This document shows positions 1-8,611 of a DNA stretch of 64,000 nucleotides, one piece after another (position 1 is the first letter of the stretch; each line of letters begins with the position of its first letter). The position numbers and the translations under genes were made by a program. The notes below the pieces were generated by a model that searched no databases, was not told the DNA's origin, and saw only the letters and a program-made list of their open reading frames with translations. This DNA comes from Actinoplanes utahensis (GTDB taxonomy: Bacteria > Actinomycetota > Actinomycetes > Mycobacteriales > Micromonosporaceae): the NCBI RefSeq assembly GCF_016862455.1, contig NZ_BOMZ01000094.1, positions 34,765 through 98,764 on the forward strand. Reading direction: 5' to 3'.

Positions 1-114
1 TGCCGATCGGCGGCAGGAGCGACGGCCGGTCGCCCCGCGCCCTGCTCCCCGCGCCCCGATCGGGGCTTGCGGACCTTCCGTATCGTGCCGGGGAAGCGAA
101 ACGAAGGCGGTGAC

Positions 115-369
115 ATGGACACGCCCGGCAGCGCCCGCCGCACCGGCTCCCTGCGGACCGTGCTCCGGTTCGTCGTGCTGGCCGCGTTCGCCTGCGTCGC
201 CCTCGTGATCACGCTGAATCTCGGTGTGGCGGTGCTCAGCGTCACCGGGCTGTCCGCCGATCCGCACGGCTACGGAGTGATCTTCGGAGTCGCGGTCTCG
301 GTGGTCCTGGCACCGGTCGCCCTCGGACTGTGGCTGCTGTACCGATACCTGCGACACCCCCGCGCCTGA
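115..369 (+). CDS. Small two-helix membrane protein
   Basis: An 84-residue protein of unknown function. After a short polar N-terminus with several arginines it has two hydrophobic stretches (about residues 20-44 and 53-77) separated by a short polar loop, and it ends in a basic tail, so it should be a small integral membrane protein. The ATG at 115 is preferred over the upstream in-frame codon at 67 because GAAGG lies 7 bases before it. No family is recognised. Immediately downstream on the same strand lies what looks like the tail of an FtsX-type permease, so it may once have neighboured an ABC transporter. Confidence 0.55.
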   Translation: MDTPGSARRTGSLRTVLRFVVLAAFACVALVITLNLGVAVLSVTGLSADPHGYGVIFGVAVSVVLAPVALGLWLLYRYLRHPRA

Positions 370-392
370 CTGCCGCCCGCAGAAGTCACGTG

Positions 393-452
393 ACCTACCC
401 GGCCATGCGGGCAGCCCGCATGCAACCGGTGGACGCGCTGCGGTCAGGCCGG
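393..452 (+). pseudogene. Remnant of an FtsX-like ABC permease C-terminus
   Basis: About 20 codons read YPAMRAARMQPVDALRSG. This is the typical last stretch of FtsX-family (MacB-type) permeases, where an alanine/arginine-rich segment ends in a P-V-D-A-L-R-like sequence. Nothing upstream in this frame continues the family, and the 3' end of the oppositely oriented lyase gene begins at 444. It therefore looks like a relic left at a rearrangement point. The identification rests on a short motif only. Confidence 0.35.
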
Positions 453-1628
453 GTTGCCGGCGTGGGTGAGGGTCTCCCAGGCGGACATCAGGTTGTTGTT
501 GCCGGCGGGACGCTGCGCCGCGGTGAGCGACGCGGTGTTGGTCATGGCGATGCCGAGGCGGTTGCTGAGGGCGTTGAAGCCCACCTCGGTGACCGGGCCG
601 AGCTTGCGGTTGGCGAGGGCGCCGCCGCAGAGCCACGCCGGCAGGGCGCCGGTGGAGTGCTTGGCGTGCAGGCCCATCGCGTGCCGGAGCCTCTCCTGCA
701 CCTCGGGGTACAGGTCGGCGCCCTGGATGCGGCTGGTCTCGGCGATGTGCGAGACGGCGGCGATCCCGTAGCCGGTGTGGGTGAAGTCCCGGCAGGTCTC
801 CTGGGAGAGCCCGTCGACGAAGGTGGTCTGGTTGTTCCAGTACTTGACGATCTCGGCCCGAGTGTCGATCGAGGTTCCCGGCGGCGGCTTCGGCAGCGCG
901 CCGTCGGAGGTCAGATGGATGTAGGCGGGCACCCGCTTGCGGAACGTGGCGACCGCCTGGTCGTAGACGGCCCGGTCGTCGAGGTGGACGCCGATGCCGA
1001 CCGCCGCCTCGAGCTGGGTGAGCTGCCAGTTGCCGTTGTAGGCGGCCCGGTTCGCCAGGGCTTGCGGCAGATGGACGGTGCGCAGCATGGTGCCGAACCG
1101 GCCCGCGTGGGGCCAGCTCGCGTAGGTGTGCCGGATGATCTCGGCGGCGCGCGGCCACACCGACGCGGCCCAGGACGCCTGCAGCGGCGCGTTGCTGTCG
1201 GTGTGCTGCTTGATCGTGCCGGACCAGGCGTCCATGATCTGGATGGACTTGGCCGCGTAGCGGGAATCGCCGGTGTAATACCAGGCCAGAGCATGGGTGT
1301 ACGCCGCAAAGGCGTCACGGCGCTCGTCGGTGCAGCCGTTGTCCGGGTTCGAGCTGGAACCGCACTCGACGGTGGCCCGCGGCTTCGGGGTGTAGGACAG
1401 CGACGCCGACGAGCTGGACATCATCGCGGCGTTCGCGGACTTCCACGGTTCGGCGCCGGCCTTCACCTTCGCCTTCACGAAGTCGAGTTGCGCTCTGCTC
1501 AGCAGCACCCCGGGATGTTTGAAGGCGACGGTCGCGGCCGGGGCGTCGGCGGGAGTGAACCAGGTCCACGAGGCGGCGGCCAGCGCGACGGCCGCGCCGA
1601 CGGCCACGGCTTTGAAGCGGAGTGACAT
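444..1628 (-). CDS. Secreted alginate lyase family protein
   Basis: A 394-residue exported protein. It starts at the ATG at 1628, giving a signal peptide (SLRFKAVAVGAAVALAAASW, then an Ala-X-Ala-type region near residue 33). The mature part has the all-alpha toroid character of polysaccharide lyases of the alginate lyase/PL5-like superfamily. Supporting motifs are the segment with WAASVWPRAAEIIRHTY, the N-G-N-W-Q-L stretch, and the KYWNNQTTF and ETCRDFTHTGYG segments seen in actinobacterial members. The expected role is extracellular cleavage of an acidic polysaccharide. The substrate cannot be deduced. An AT-rich patch upstream (1668-1690) could hold its promoter. An in-frame ATG at 1673 exists but would spoil the signal peptide. 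Confidence 0.8.
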   Translation of the reverse strand: MSLRFKAVAVGAAVALAAASWTWFTPADAPAATVAFKHPGVLLSRAQLDFVKAKVKAGAEPWKSANAAMMSSSSASLSYTPKPRATVECGSSSNPDNGCTDERRDAFAAYTHALAWYYTGDSRYAAKSIQIMDAWSGTIKQHTDSNAPLQASWAASVWPRAAEIIRHTYASWPHAGRFGTMLRTVHLPQALANRAAYNGNWQLTQLEAAVGIGVHLDDRAVYDQAVATFRKRVPAYIHLTSDGALPKPPPGTSIDTRAEIVKYWNNQTTFVDGLSQETCRDFTHTGYGIAAVSHIAETSRIQGADLYPEVQERLRHAMGLHAKHSTGALPAWLCGGALANRKLGPVTEVGFNALSNRLGIAMTNTASLTAAQRPAGNNNLMSAWETLTHAGNPA

Positions 1629-1870
1629 GAGCGGAGATGCTAGGTGCGCAAACCCGCAGAAACCATTCATCAAGGATTATTTAAAGATCGGCTGATACCG
1701 CAGCCGGCATCTGGGACGACGACGGCCACCGGTGCGGGTCGCACCGTGCCGGCGCGGTATCGCTCCCGACGCTGGTGTCGCGCTTTCGGCTGCTGAGCGC
1801 GGGCGACAGACGCCGGGACCGGACGGGCCTCCGGACGCGACCGGGTGAGCGGCCGGGCGGCGGCACCGAG

Positions 1871-2101
1871 ATGACCGCCGAGGAAGCTCGCGCCGATGAC
1901 CTGACCGCGTTACTGCCCACTCTGCGCCTGCCGGACGAGCCCGCCACCGCGGAGACTTGCACCATGGACCTGCACCTGGCATCCGGCGGCACCATCCATG
2001 TCGAGGCCGACGGTTGCCGGCGCGTGCTGGTCGAGCCGGCGAACGGCTCCAGCGTCTACCGCCAGAGCAGCACACGCCTGACCTCTCTGTTGTTCCCTTA
2101 G
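1871..2101 (+). CDS. Hypothetical small protein
   Basis: A 76-residue reading frame starting at ATG 1871, with only a weak GGGCGG-like ribosome site. The composition is plausible for a soluble protein: an acidic N-terminus, then a beta-rich middle (TMDLHLASGGTIHVEADG). It has no signal peptide or membrane segment and no recognised family. It could encode a small stand-alone protein or be a chance frame. The third-position GC bias is consistent with coding. Confidence 0.4.
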   Translation: MTAEEARADDLTALLPTLRLPDEPATAETCTMDLHLASGGTIHVEADGCRRVLVEPANGSSVYRQSSTRLTSLLFP

Positions 2102-2197
2102 TTCTGTTCGGTACCGAGTGCCGTGACGCCGGCTCGCCACCCGCCAGGCACACCAACGGCCGACGCACCACAAGGAGGGCGCCGAGCCCCGCCGAAG

Positions 2198-2515
2198 TCA
2201 TGGAAACGACAAGCTGCTGGGCAACCGGCTGCCATGCACGCTCATGCGCTCGACGGTGGAAGCGCCGCGCAGAAATCCCGCCGCGCTGATTCGCGCAACC
2301 GTTTCGCGATAGCCCGGTGATGCCTCGAGCGCATCAGCCGCCGCGTGGTCCTCCCAGAGGGTCACCACCACGCATTCGGCACCTTCCCGCCCGAACAGCA
2401 GGCCGAGAAAGCCGGGCTGGGAACTGAACATCGGAAGCGACTCCTCGGCGGCGAAACGTTCGTACTCGGCAGCCCGGCCCTCGTCCACCTGCGTGCGCCA
2501 CATTCGCATGATCAT
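2198..2515 (-). CDS. ABM-domain (antibiotic biosynthesis monooxygenase-like) protein
   Basis: A 105-residue protein of the dimeric alpha/beta-barrel ABM superfamily. It has the typical N-terminal strand (MIMRMWRTQVDEGRAAEYERF), a central F-L-G-L-L-F-G-R strand and VVVTLWEDHAAADA, the usual core of these small proteins. Members include cofactor-free monooxygenases, heme-degrading enzymes and many of unknown role, so the activity is open. It stands alone between unrelated genes, and its context gives no substrate. Several in-frame ATGs lie close together at the start (2515, 2509 and 2503). Confidence 0.75.
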   Translation of the reverse strand: MIMRMWRTQVDEGRAAEYERFAAEESLPMFSSQPGFLGLLFGREGAECVVVTLWEDHAAADALEASPGYRETVARISAAGFLRGASTVERMSVHGSRLPSSLSFP

Positions 2516-2641
2516 GCGTTCATGATGCCGACCAGCCAGGCCCCGTCCGGAAGCGAGGGCGTGCTTGCGCTTCCGTTGGCCGGCTGTTCGTCTCGATCGC
2601 CTCCCCGCGCGTTCGTTGCGGACGGGTGCCAGGATGCCGTC

Positions 2642-2980
2642 GTGACGACACCTCTTACGCCCAGGCGGGCGATCCTTGCCTCATGTGGCCGGGCGGCGGC
2701 TGTTCTCACGGCGGCGACGGGTGTGTTCCTTCTCGGCGTCTACATGCAGGGCGACGGCTTCTGCAACCCTGAGGAGACCGCCGTGAACGCGTTGATCATG
2801 GCCGTCATGGTTGCGGTCGTCGGCTTGGCCGCTGTGGCACTCAGCGTGCTGCGGCGACGGTATCGGGGAGTGCGGTCCGCGGCACTGGCCGGATGGAGCG
2901 CGACCCTGCTGCCGGCTTATCTGCTCCTGGAATGCGCAGCGCGGTACGTGGCATCGGTCCCTCCGGGATGCCCGATGTGA
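2642..2980 (+). CDS. Small membrane protein, three predicted helices
   Basis: A 112-residue protein of unknown function starting at the GTG at 2642. Hydrophobic segments lie at about residues 17-35, 48-66 and 75-95, with a C-terminal cysteine-containing tail. The frame is open further upstream (to 2345), but that part overlaps the divergent ABM gene and is not membrane-like, so the GTG is preferred. The ribosome site is weak. No family is recognised. Confidence 0.5.
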   Translation: MTTPLTPRRAILASCGRAAAVLTAATGVFLLGVYMQGDGFCNPEETAVNALIMAVMVAVVGLAAVALSVLRRRYRGVRSAALAGWSATLLPAYLLLECAARYVASVPPGCPM

Positions 2981-3140
2981 TGCTCGCTCGGCGGTCCGTC
3001 GCCGCGGTGCTCCTTGGTGGCATTCGTGACGGTTGACGATCATGACGCGCCGGAGACCGGGCCATCCGCCCGCCCTCGGCATGCGGGGACGTTGTCGGCA
3101 CTGCGTCGCCGTGACGTCGCGCTGCCGGGCGGGCCGGTGT

Positions 3141-3875
3141 TCAGCCGAGATGGTTCGCGGCGACACGGACCAGGTGCCACAGCACTGCGCTCAGCGTCGC
3201 GGTGACCCCTGTCGCGATGGCCATGAGATGCCACGCACCCCAGAGCCGCCGGGCCGACACCAGACACGCGAGGACGGCGAGCGGGACGATGACCCCGACC
3301 AGTTCCGCGGCGAGGACCCCCCGGGCGAAGGCGGCGTCCGGACCGTCGACCGCGAGCAGGCGCCAGGGCGGTGCCGCGGCGATCTGCGACCACCCCTCGC
3401 CGGACAGCAGCCCGCAGGAGGCGCCCGCGGCCAGCGCGGCGCTCCGTAGCCGCCCGGTGCGTGCCGTCAGGCCCAACAGGCCCAGTGCCGGTCCCGCGAC
3501 CATCGACACCGACGACCAGGCCGTGGTCATGACCGCCAGCGAACGCAGTCCGTACCAGTCCGCCGACGACCCGTCCACCAGCACGCCGCCGCTCCAGCGG
3601 CGGCTGATCACGAGGATCAGGAGGTAATAGACGAGAGTGGCCGAGATCAGCAGCAGGGTCGCCCGCGTCACCGCACTGCGGCGATCCGGGGCGGTGTGCC
3701 CGGCCAGCACCGCCGCAGAGCCCCAGGCGAGGCCGCTGCTGACCAGAGCGGTCATGACCTGCCGGGCCGTACCGTCGACAGCATCGACGGTGAACGCCAG
3801 CAGGCCGAGCACCGCCCCCGCCACGACGATCGCTGCGGTTCCACGTGCGGGACGCCGCACACCGACGTTGACCAC
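3141..3875 (-). CDS. Multi-pass membrane protein of unknown function
   Basis: A 244-residue protein with about six or seven hydrophobic helices spread along its length and short basic loops. No catalytic motif is visible. The GTG at 3875 is chosen because a good GGGAGG ribosome site lies five bases upstream. The frame stays open to a TTG at 3908. Actinobacteria have many such small integral membrane proteins, and I cannot assign a family. It lies alone, with about 380 bases to the next gene on the same strand. Confidence 0.6.
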   Translation of the reverse strand: MVNVGVRRPARGTAAIVVAGAVLGLLAFTVDAVDGTARQVMTALVSSGLAWGSAAVLAGHTAPDRRSAVTRATLLLISATLVYYLLILVISRRWSGGVLVDGSSADWYGLRSLAVMTTAWSSVSMVAGPALGLLGLTARTGRLRSAALAAGASCGLLSGEGWSQIAAAPPWRLLAVDGPDAAFARGVLAAELVGVIVPLAVLACLVSARRLWGAWHLMAIATGVTATLSAVLWHLVRVAANHLG

Positions 3876-4252
3876 GCCCACCTCCCGGCCGGTCGGCCAC
3901 GATACCAACGCCGACGATGACGCCGATCGTCGATGTCATGCACCGCAACGGACTACCGGTCGTACGCTCCGTCGCGGCCGGCCTTCGGGTATCGGGCACG
4001 CGCCGGCATGTGAAGGCGCCATTCGGCTGCCCCAGCGCCCCAGCGTCGATATATGAACCGTCCAAGATCGCGGATTCGTGGGCGCATCGGAATGGACGAG
4101 CAAGGTCGCATATCAGCCGGACATCGCGGCCGCGCTGCCGGGAGGCGTACGAGGACGGCCGTCTCCACCGTGACGCACCGGACCCGAGGGCGGCCTTCGT
4201 GTCCGTCAGGGGCGTCGAAGACGGTGACCGGCAGCACCCCGACGGTCGTTCC
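3876..4252 (-). other. Intergenic stretch, nothing recognised
   Basis: About 380 bases between two minus-strand genes. It contains overlapping short frames on both strands without coding character, a few AT-richer spots near 4050-4080, and no convincing hairpin. It presumably holds the promoter of the downstream membrane-protein gene. Confidence 0.4.
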
Positions 4253-4759
4253 TCACGGGCGCCATGTGGCCTGCCGCCGGCCTCCGCTGCTCGCGATGAC
4301 CTTGCCGCCTCCGGTTTTCGACGCGAAGTACACCTCGCCGATGATGCGCTGGCCCTCGCTGAGCGTCGACGGTTTGCTGAGGAGCAGGTCCGTCTTCTCG
4401 TGGGCGCTGGGCGGGACGTCCGTACCGGCGAGCAGACCGTCGGGCGCCTCGTAGACCAGCTGGACCGAGGACGTCGCATCGACCTCGCCCGAGACGCCGC
4501 GTACCGAGACCTGGACGCGGACCATGGACGCGATGACGGCGCCGGGTTTCCACGACGACGACTTGCCGTCGTACTCGTCCTCGTGGAAGACGACGACCCG
4601 GGGGGCGGAGACCGTGTACTCGACGCGGCCGGTGTCCGTGCTGATCTGCGCCCCCGTCCCATAGGGAACGGGAGTGACCGCGGCGGCCGCGGGCCCGGAT
4701 CCGGTGGCACACAGCGCTGCCGCCAGGACGGCGGTGGACAGACGGCGAACGAAGACCAT
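4253..4759 (-). CDS. Secreted protein of unknown function
   Basis: A 168-residue exported protein. It starts at ATG 4759 and begins with a clear signal peptide (MVFVRRLSTAVLAAALCA, then an Ala-rich cleavage region near residue 27). The mature part looks beta-rich and resembles small extracellular or cell-wall-associated proteins that carry an immunoglobulin-like fold (for example EYTVSAPRVVVFHEDEY and VQVSVRGVSGEV). A longer in-frame extension to 4939 is arginine/proline-rich and is probably not translated. No family is recognised. Confidence 0.55.
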   Translation of the reverse strand: MVFVRRLSTAVLAAALCATGSGPAAAAVTPVPYGTGAQISTDTGRVEYTVSAPRVVVFHEDEYDGKSSSWKPGAVIASMVRVQVSVRGVSGEVDATSSVQLVYEAPDGLLAGTDVPPSAHEKTDLLLSKPSTLSEGQRIIGEVYFASKTGGGKVIASSGGRRQATWRP

Positions 4760-5023
4760 GCTGCGACCGTACGGACACCCCGCCGCCCACGATCCACAAC
4801 CGCCACCTGTCACCCGGCCGGGTGCGCCGGAACGTGGTCCCCGAGCCGGCCGGGTCCCGGCCGGTGGACCATCCGCGGGACGCGGCGCCGAGCCCGGCCG
4901 TTGTCCCGGTCGGCGCCGACCTGACCTCAGTCGACGCACGGGGGATGCATGACGGTGAGGCGCTCGGCTGGTACGCGCCCCGGGTCAGCGGAGGACTGCC
5001 GATTCGGTTCACCTCCGCGCCTC

Positions 5024-5563
5024 ATGGTTGCGGGTGTGGGATGCGTGCAGCCGACCGTCGTCTCGGTCGAATGGGACTTCGGGTACGACTCGCTTCTGCT
5101 GAACCGCTCGCCCGGTGTCATCGGTGTCGACGAACTGAATCCTGCCGAACTTGATCTTTCTCCCGAACTGGCCGACCGGCTGAAGGCTCTGCTAGAGCGC
5201 CATGAACGGGTGTACGGGCACTGGGTTCACCAGTCGATGTCCGGAGCCGAGGAAGAAACGGACGAAGAGCGCCGGGACTTGACAGGGCTGCGGGCAGACA
5301 CGCGGGCCGTCGCCGCGAATACCGGAGAGCCGAGGAGCGACGAACCACTCGTTCACGAATCGGTCGAGTGTCTGGGCGTCGGCTTCGCCGCCGGCGGCCA
5401 TAACGCGGGCTTGCCGAGCGGGATAGCGGGCGCCGGGCGCCAGGTGCCGCCGGCTACGATCCGCGCTGTGCCACCGGCGCCCACGGCGACGATCTCGCAG
5501 CGAAAGTCGCCCGGTCGGCGAGCAGGCCGCGAAGCGCCGTCAGGTCGGGGTAGGAAGCCGTGA
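5024..5563 (+). pseudogene. Hypothetical protein, probably decayed at its 3' end
   Basis: The first ~85 codons look genuinely coding: a hydrophobic start, EWDFGYDSLLLN, then an amphipathic region with LSPELADRLKALLERHE and an acidic EEETDEERRDL. They resemble small uncharacterised actinobacterial proteins. Beyond about 5290 the frame loses protein-like character. It overlaps, on the other strand, debris of a DNA ligase gene (5405-5639), so the natural C-terminus seems to be lost. The start is uncertain: ATG 5024, or the nearby GTG codons. Confidence 0.35.
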
Positions 5564-5639
5564 CGTCGTTGCAGTCACGCGATAGCACCCATACCCTGCC
5601 GCCGTTGACGTAGCTGATCGCGCGAATCCCATCGTTCGC
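5405..5639 (-). pseudogene. Fragment of an ATP-dependent DNA ligase (LigD-type) gene, frameshifted
   Basis: Read on the minus strand from 5639, about 40 codons give DGIRAISYVNGGRVWVLSRD and then DVTASYPDLTALRGLLADRA. This matches the start of the adenylation domain of LigD-type ligases, just after the active-site lysine motif (K-x-D-G-x-R). After a frame change near 5520 the similarity continues as EIVAVGAGGTAR, the counterpart of the conserved L-D-G-E-I-V-A segment. The catalytic KWDG lysine and everything downstream are missing, so this is a dead fragment of non-homologous end-joining machinery. Confidence 0.6.
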
Positions 5640-5874
5640 CAGACTCGGGATGCCTCATGAGACATCGCGTCGATGGTGACGACGGCGGTGAACCGCTTGA
5701 TGCGCGCCTCGGCCATTCCGGCCTCCGCGCGGAAGACAGACGATGACGCACATCGAAGTCTGACGAGAGCGCTGTCGAGCCGCTTGCAGAACACGCAAGC
5801 GGCCCTCCACAGCAGACTCGGATAGCCTGATCATGTAGCCACGGAGTGCAGGTCCGGCGGAAGGGAAGGGCAAC

Positions 5875-6660
5875 ATGCGGTTCGCCATCAATCTCCCCCC
5901 GTTCGCGCCACCGGCGACGCTGGTCGCGCTCGCCGTCGACGCGGAGCAGGCAGGCTGGGACGGGGTCTTCTTCTGGGATCACCTGACCTGGGAGCCCGAG
6001 CTGCGACTCGACGTGCACGACCCCTGGGTGCTGCTCGGCGCCGCCGCCACCAGCACCGAACGCGTACTCCTGGGCACCATGGTCACTCCGCTGGCCCGGC
6101 GGCGGCCGTGGAAAGTCGCGAAGGAGCTCACCACCCTCGACCACCTCAGTGGCGGCCGCGCCGTTCTCGGTGTGGGACTGGGTGCGCCGGCGGACGCCGA
6201 GTTCGAGGCCTTCGGGGAGCGGGGAGAGGCGCGCCACCGCGCGGCCGTGCTCGACGAAGGCCTGACGGTTCTCGACGGCCTCCTGCGCGGACCGGTCGAT
6301 CACGACGGGAAGCACTTCACCGTGCGCACCGAGATGCTCCCGCGCCCGGTTCAGCAGCCTCGCCCGCCGATTTGGGTAGCGGGCGAGAGCCCGCACCGCC
6401 GTCCGCTGGAGCGTGCCGCTCGGTGGGACGGGTTCGTTCCCCTCTCCGGCACCGAGACGCTGACCCCCGACAAGCTCGCTGCCTACCTCGACGGCATCGA
6501 ACGCCCAGCGGCGTGGGACGTGGTCGCCCTCCACGCGGACGGCTTCTCCGCCGACGAGTACGCGTCCGCCGGCGCCACCTGGTTGGTAGAGGGCATCGGC
6601 CCCGACGGCGACTGGATCGACACGCTCCGAACCATGATTCGCCGCGGACCACGTAACTGA
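5875..6660 (+). CDS. LLM-class flavin/F420-dependent oxidoreductase
   Basis: A 261-residue member of the bacterial luciferase-like monooxygenase superfamily, which uses FMN or F420 in a TIM barrel. Typical features are the N-terminal F-A-I-N-L-P strand, AEQAGWDGVFFWDHL, the G-T-M-V-T-P-L-A segment, TLDHLSGGRAVLGVGLG and PPIWVAGESPHRRPLERAAR. At 261 residues it is shorter than the usual 300-350. A GGAAGGG ribosome site precedes ATG 5875. It is monocistronic, flanked by the ligase debris and an AraC-type remnant. The substrate is unknown. Confidence 0.85.
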   Translation: MRFAINLPPFAPPATLVALAVDAEQAGWDGVFFWDHLTWEPELRLDVHDPWVLLGAAATSTERVLLGTMVTPLARRRPWKVAKELTTLDHLSGGRAVLGVGLGAPADAEFEAFGERGEARHRAAVLDEGLTVLDGLLRGPVDHDGKHFTVRTEMLPRPVQQPRPPIWVAGESPHRRPLERAARWDGFVPLSGTETLTPDKLAAYLDGIERPAAWDVVALHADGFSADEYASAGATWLVEGIGPDGDWIDTLRTMIRRGPRN

Positions 6661-6699
6661 CACTCAGCAGAGACCCGTCCTGAGCCGCGGTGGCGGTGT

Positions 6700-6820
6700 G
6701 GCCTCGTCCGTGGACGAGCAGCAGGTACAGCAGTAGGGCGTCGAGGAGTAGGGGTATGAGCGCGTCGGTGCCCAGCCGGGGTCGGGCCAGTTCGGTGGTC
6801 CGGTCGCCGCCGGTCAGCAG
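6700..6820 (-). pseudogene. Fragment resembling the cupin domain of an AraC-family regulator
   Basis: Between the convergent oxidoreductase and diguanylate cyclase genes, the minus strand reads TGGDRTTELARPRLGTDALI followed by PLLLDALLLYLLLVHGRG. This strongly resembles the last part of the N-terminal cupin_6 domain of AraC-type regulators, where L-A-x-P-R-x-G-T-D-A-L-I precedes a leucine-rich helix. No DNA-binding domain follows and no start is visible, so it is a relic. The call is based on motif memory only. Confidence 0.35.
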
Positions 6821-6949
6821 TCGGCTTCCCGCCGGTTCGGGGTGATCACGGTGGCGACGGAACGGCGAAGCACCCGAGGGTGCCCGCCTTCCGCCGGGTG
6901 TTTGCGGAGGTCACCCGATCTCGAGCAGGGGCCGCGAGGAGCAGGCGGG

Positions 6950-8473
6950 TCAGGTCGTCCGCGCCATGGCGTGCTTCTCCCGGTACATCGCCCGGTCTGC
7001 CTGGTCGAGGACGTACTCGACGGAGGTTGCGGGACCAGCAGACTCGTAGCTGACGACGCCGACACTGCCGCCGACCTGGACATCGTCGACGACGGCGACA
7101 GCGGCAGCGCGGACCCGGGCGGTCCAACCGTCGACGCTGGCCTCCGCCGGGAGCAGCGCGGCCACGATGAACTCGTCACCGCCGAGACGTCCGTGCAGGT
7201 CACCGGCACGGCCGGTACGCGCGAGGGACGCCGCCAGCCGGCGCAGGACCTCGTCCCCGGTGGCGTGACCATAGGTGTCGTTGACGCTCTTGAACCGGTC
7301 CAGGTCGATGAACGCCACGGCGAGCCGCTGCCCGCCGACGGCGATCCCGTCGAGGGCTTTGTGCAGCCAACGGTTGATGCCCGCACGATTGCACAGCCCC
7401 GTCAGCGAGTCACGTTCGGCGGCCTCCCGCAGACTGTTCATCCGCTGCTCGATGACCGTGGCCCGCGCGGCCTGCAGATGGTGGGCGGTCTCACGTGCCA
7501 GTTGCGCGCTCAACAGCTGCGCGAACGTCTTCATGATGGCCAGGTTCTGCTCACCCACCGGAGTCGTGCTGCTGCTGGCGCCACACAGGGTGCCCAGCAA
7601 CTCGTCGTGAGCGTCGCGTACCGGCACGCTGACGAACGAGGTGATGCCCGTCTGCTGGGCGGTGGCGGCGCCGGGCCACGTCGCGGGCACGTCGGTGACC
7701 TCGGCGCGTCCTTCCTCCAGCGCACGACGGCACAGCGATTCCTGCCAACTCGACGTGCTGCCCTCCGCGACGACCAGGTCGCCGCTGTTGTGGGCGTAGG
7801 CGACGACCAGTTCGTCGGCACTGGTGTCGACCATGGTGAGAAAGGTCGATTCCAGGCCGGTGATGTCTTGGAGCAGTTGCAACAGCGGCCGGGTCAGCGA
7901 CTGCAGGTCGCGTCCAGCGGCGACCGCGGCGGCCAACCGCCGCAGTCCCGGTTCGGCCGGCTGCCCCACGTGCTCGGTGAGCACACCGGTGAGGTAACCG
8001 GCGACGGCGTTCAAGGTCGCCTCGTCCCTCGGGTTCAGCGTGCGAGCGGGCGTCGTGGCCGCGCAGCACAACGCGCCACGCACCCGTCCCTCGACAGCCA
8101 ACGGCACCCCGGCATGCGCCGCGACACCGAACGCGAGAGTGTGCGGATGCCCGCCCATCACCGGGTCAGCGGCAGCGTCACCGACCAGGACGGGCAGGTC
8201 ACCGGTGGCTACCAGGTGACACAAGGTCTCCTCGACCGGGTGCGTCGTACCGACCGGCAGCACCGGCCCACCCGACCTGGACACACTGTGCGTCACCACC
8301 CGCTCCCCGGCACGGAACTCGCTGACATAGGCGACCTCCATACCGAGCTGCTCCACCAGCACCGTCAACGCCCGATCGATACGCTGCCCAACACTCCCCA
8401 CCGCGGTACGCAGCAACTCGGCCAGCGCAGGCCCCGCCGCCATCGACGCCGTGATGTCCTCATGTGCCCGCAT
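6950..8473 (-). CDS. GAF-GAF-GGDEF diguanylate cyclase
   Basis: A 507-residue soluble enzyme expected to make c-di-GMP from two GTP. Two GAF-like sensor domains (about residues 15-170 and 178-330) are followed by a linker helix and a GGDEF domain (about 350-505). The catalytic motif R-L-G-G-D-E-F at 429-435 is intact. An RxxD inhibitory site (R422-D425) lies exactly five residues before GGDEF, predicting product feedback inhibition. There is no EAL or HD-GYP domain and no membrane helix, so sensing should be cytosolic. The ATG at 8473 is chosen because the frame upstream is not domain-like. A PilZ receptor gene lies at 45.9 kb but is not linked to it. Confidence 0.9.
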   Translation of the reverse strand: MRAHEDITASMAAGPALAELLRTAVGSVGQRIDRALTVLVEQLGMEVAYVSEFRAGERVVTHSVSRSGGPVLPVGTTHPVEETLCHLVATGDLPVLVGDAAADPVMGGHPHTLAFGVAAHAGVPLAVEGRVRGALCCAATTPARTLNPRDEATLNAVAGYLTGVLTEHVGQPAEPGLRRLAAAVAAGRDLQSLTRPLLQLLQDITGLESTFLTMVDTSADELVVAYAHNSGDLVVAEGSTSSWQESLCRRALEEGRAEVTDVPATWPGAATAQQTGITSFVSVPVRDAHDELLGTLCGASSSTTPVGEQNLAIMKTFAQLLSAQLARETAHHLQAARATVIEQRMNSLREAAERDSLTGLCNRAGINRWLHKALDGIAVGGQRLAVAFIDLDRFKSVNDTYGHATGDEVLRRLAASLARTGRAGDLHGRLGGDEFIVAALLPAEASVDGWTARVRAAAVAVVDDVQVGGSVGVVSYESAGPATSVEYVLDQADRAMYREKHAMARTT

Positions 8474-8611
8474 GCCGGCAACGGTCGGCACCACGACGAC
8501 AAGCCTGAACCCGACAACCGACTCACTCCTCACCTGCCTCGAGATCGCACCGCATCCACTGAGGCGAATCCGGCCGGTCACATCGGCGTCCTTTCCGGTT
8601 CCACCGGCATG

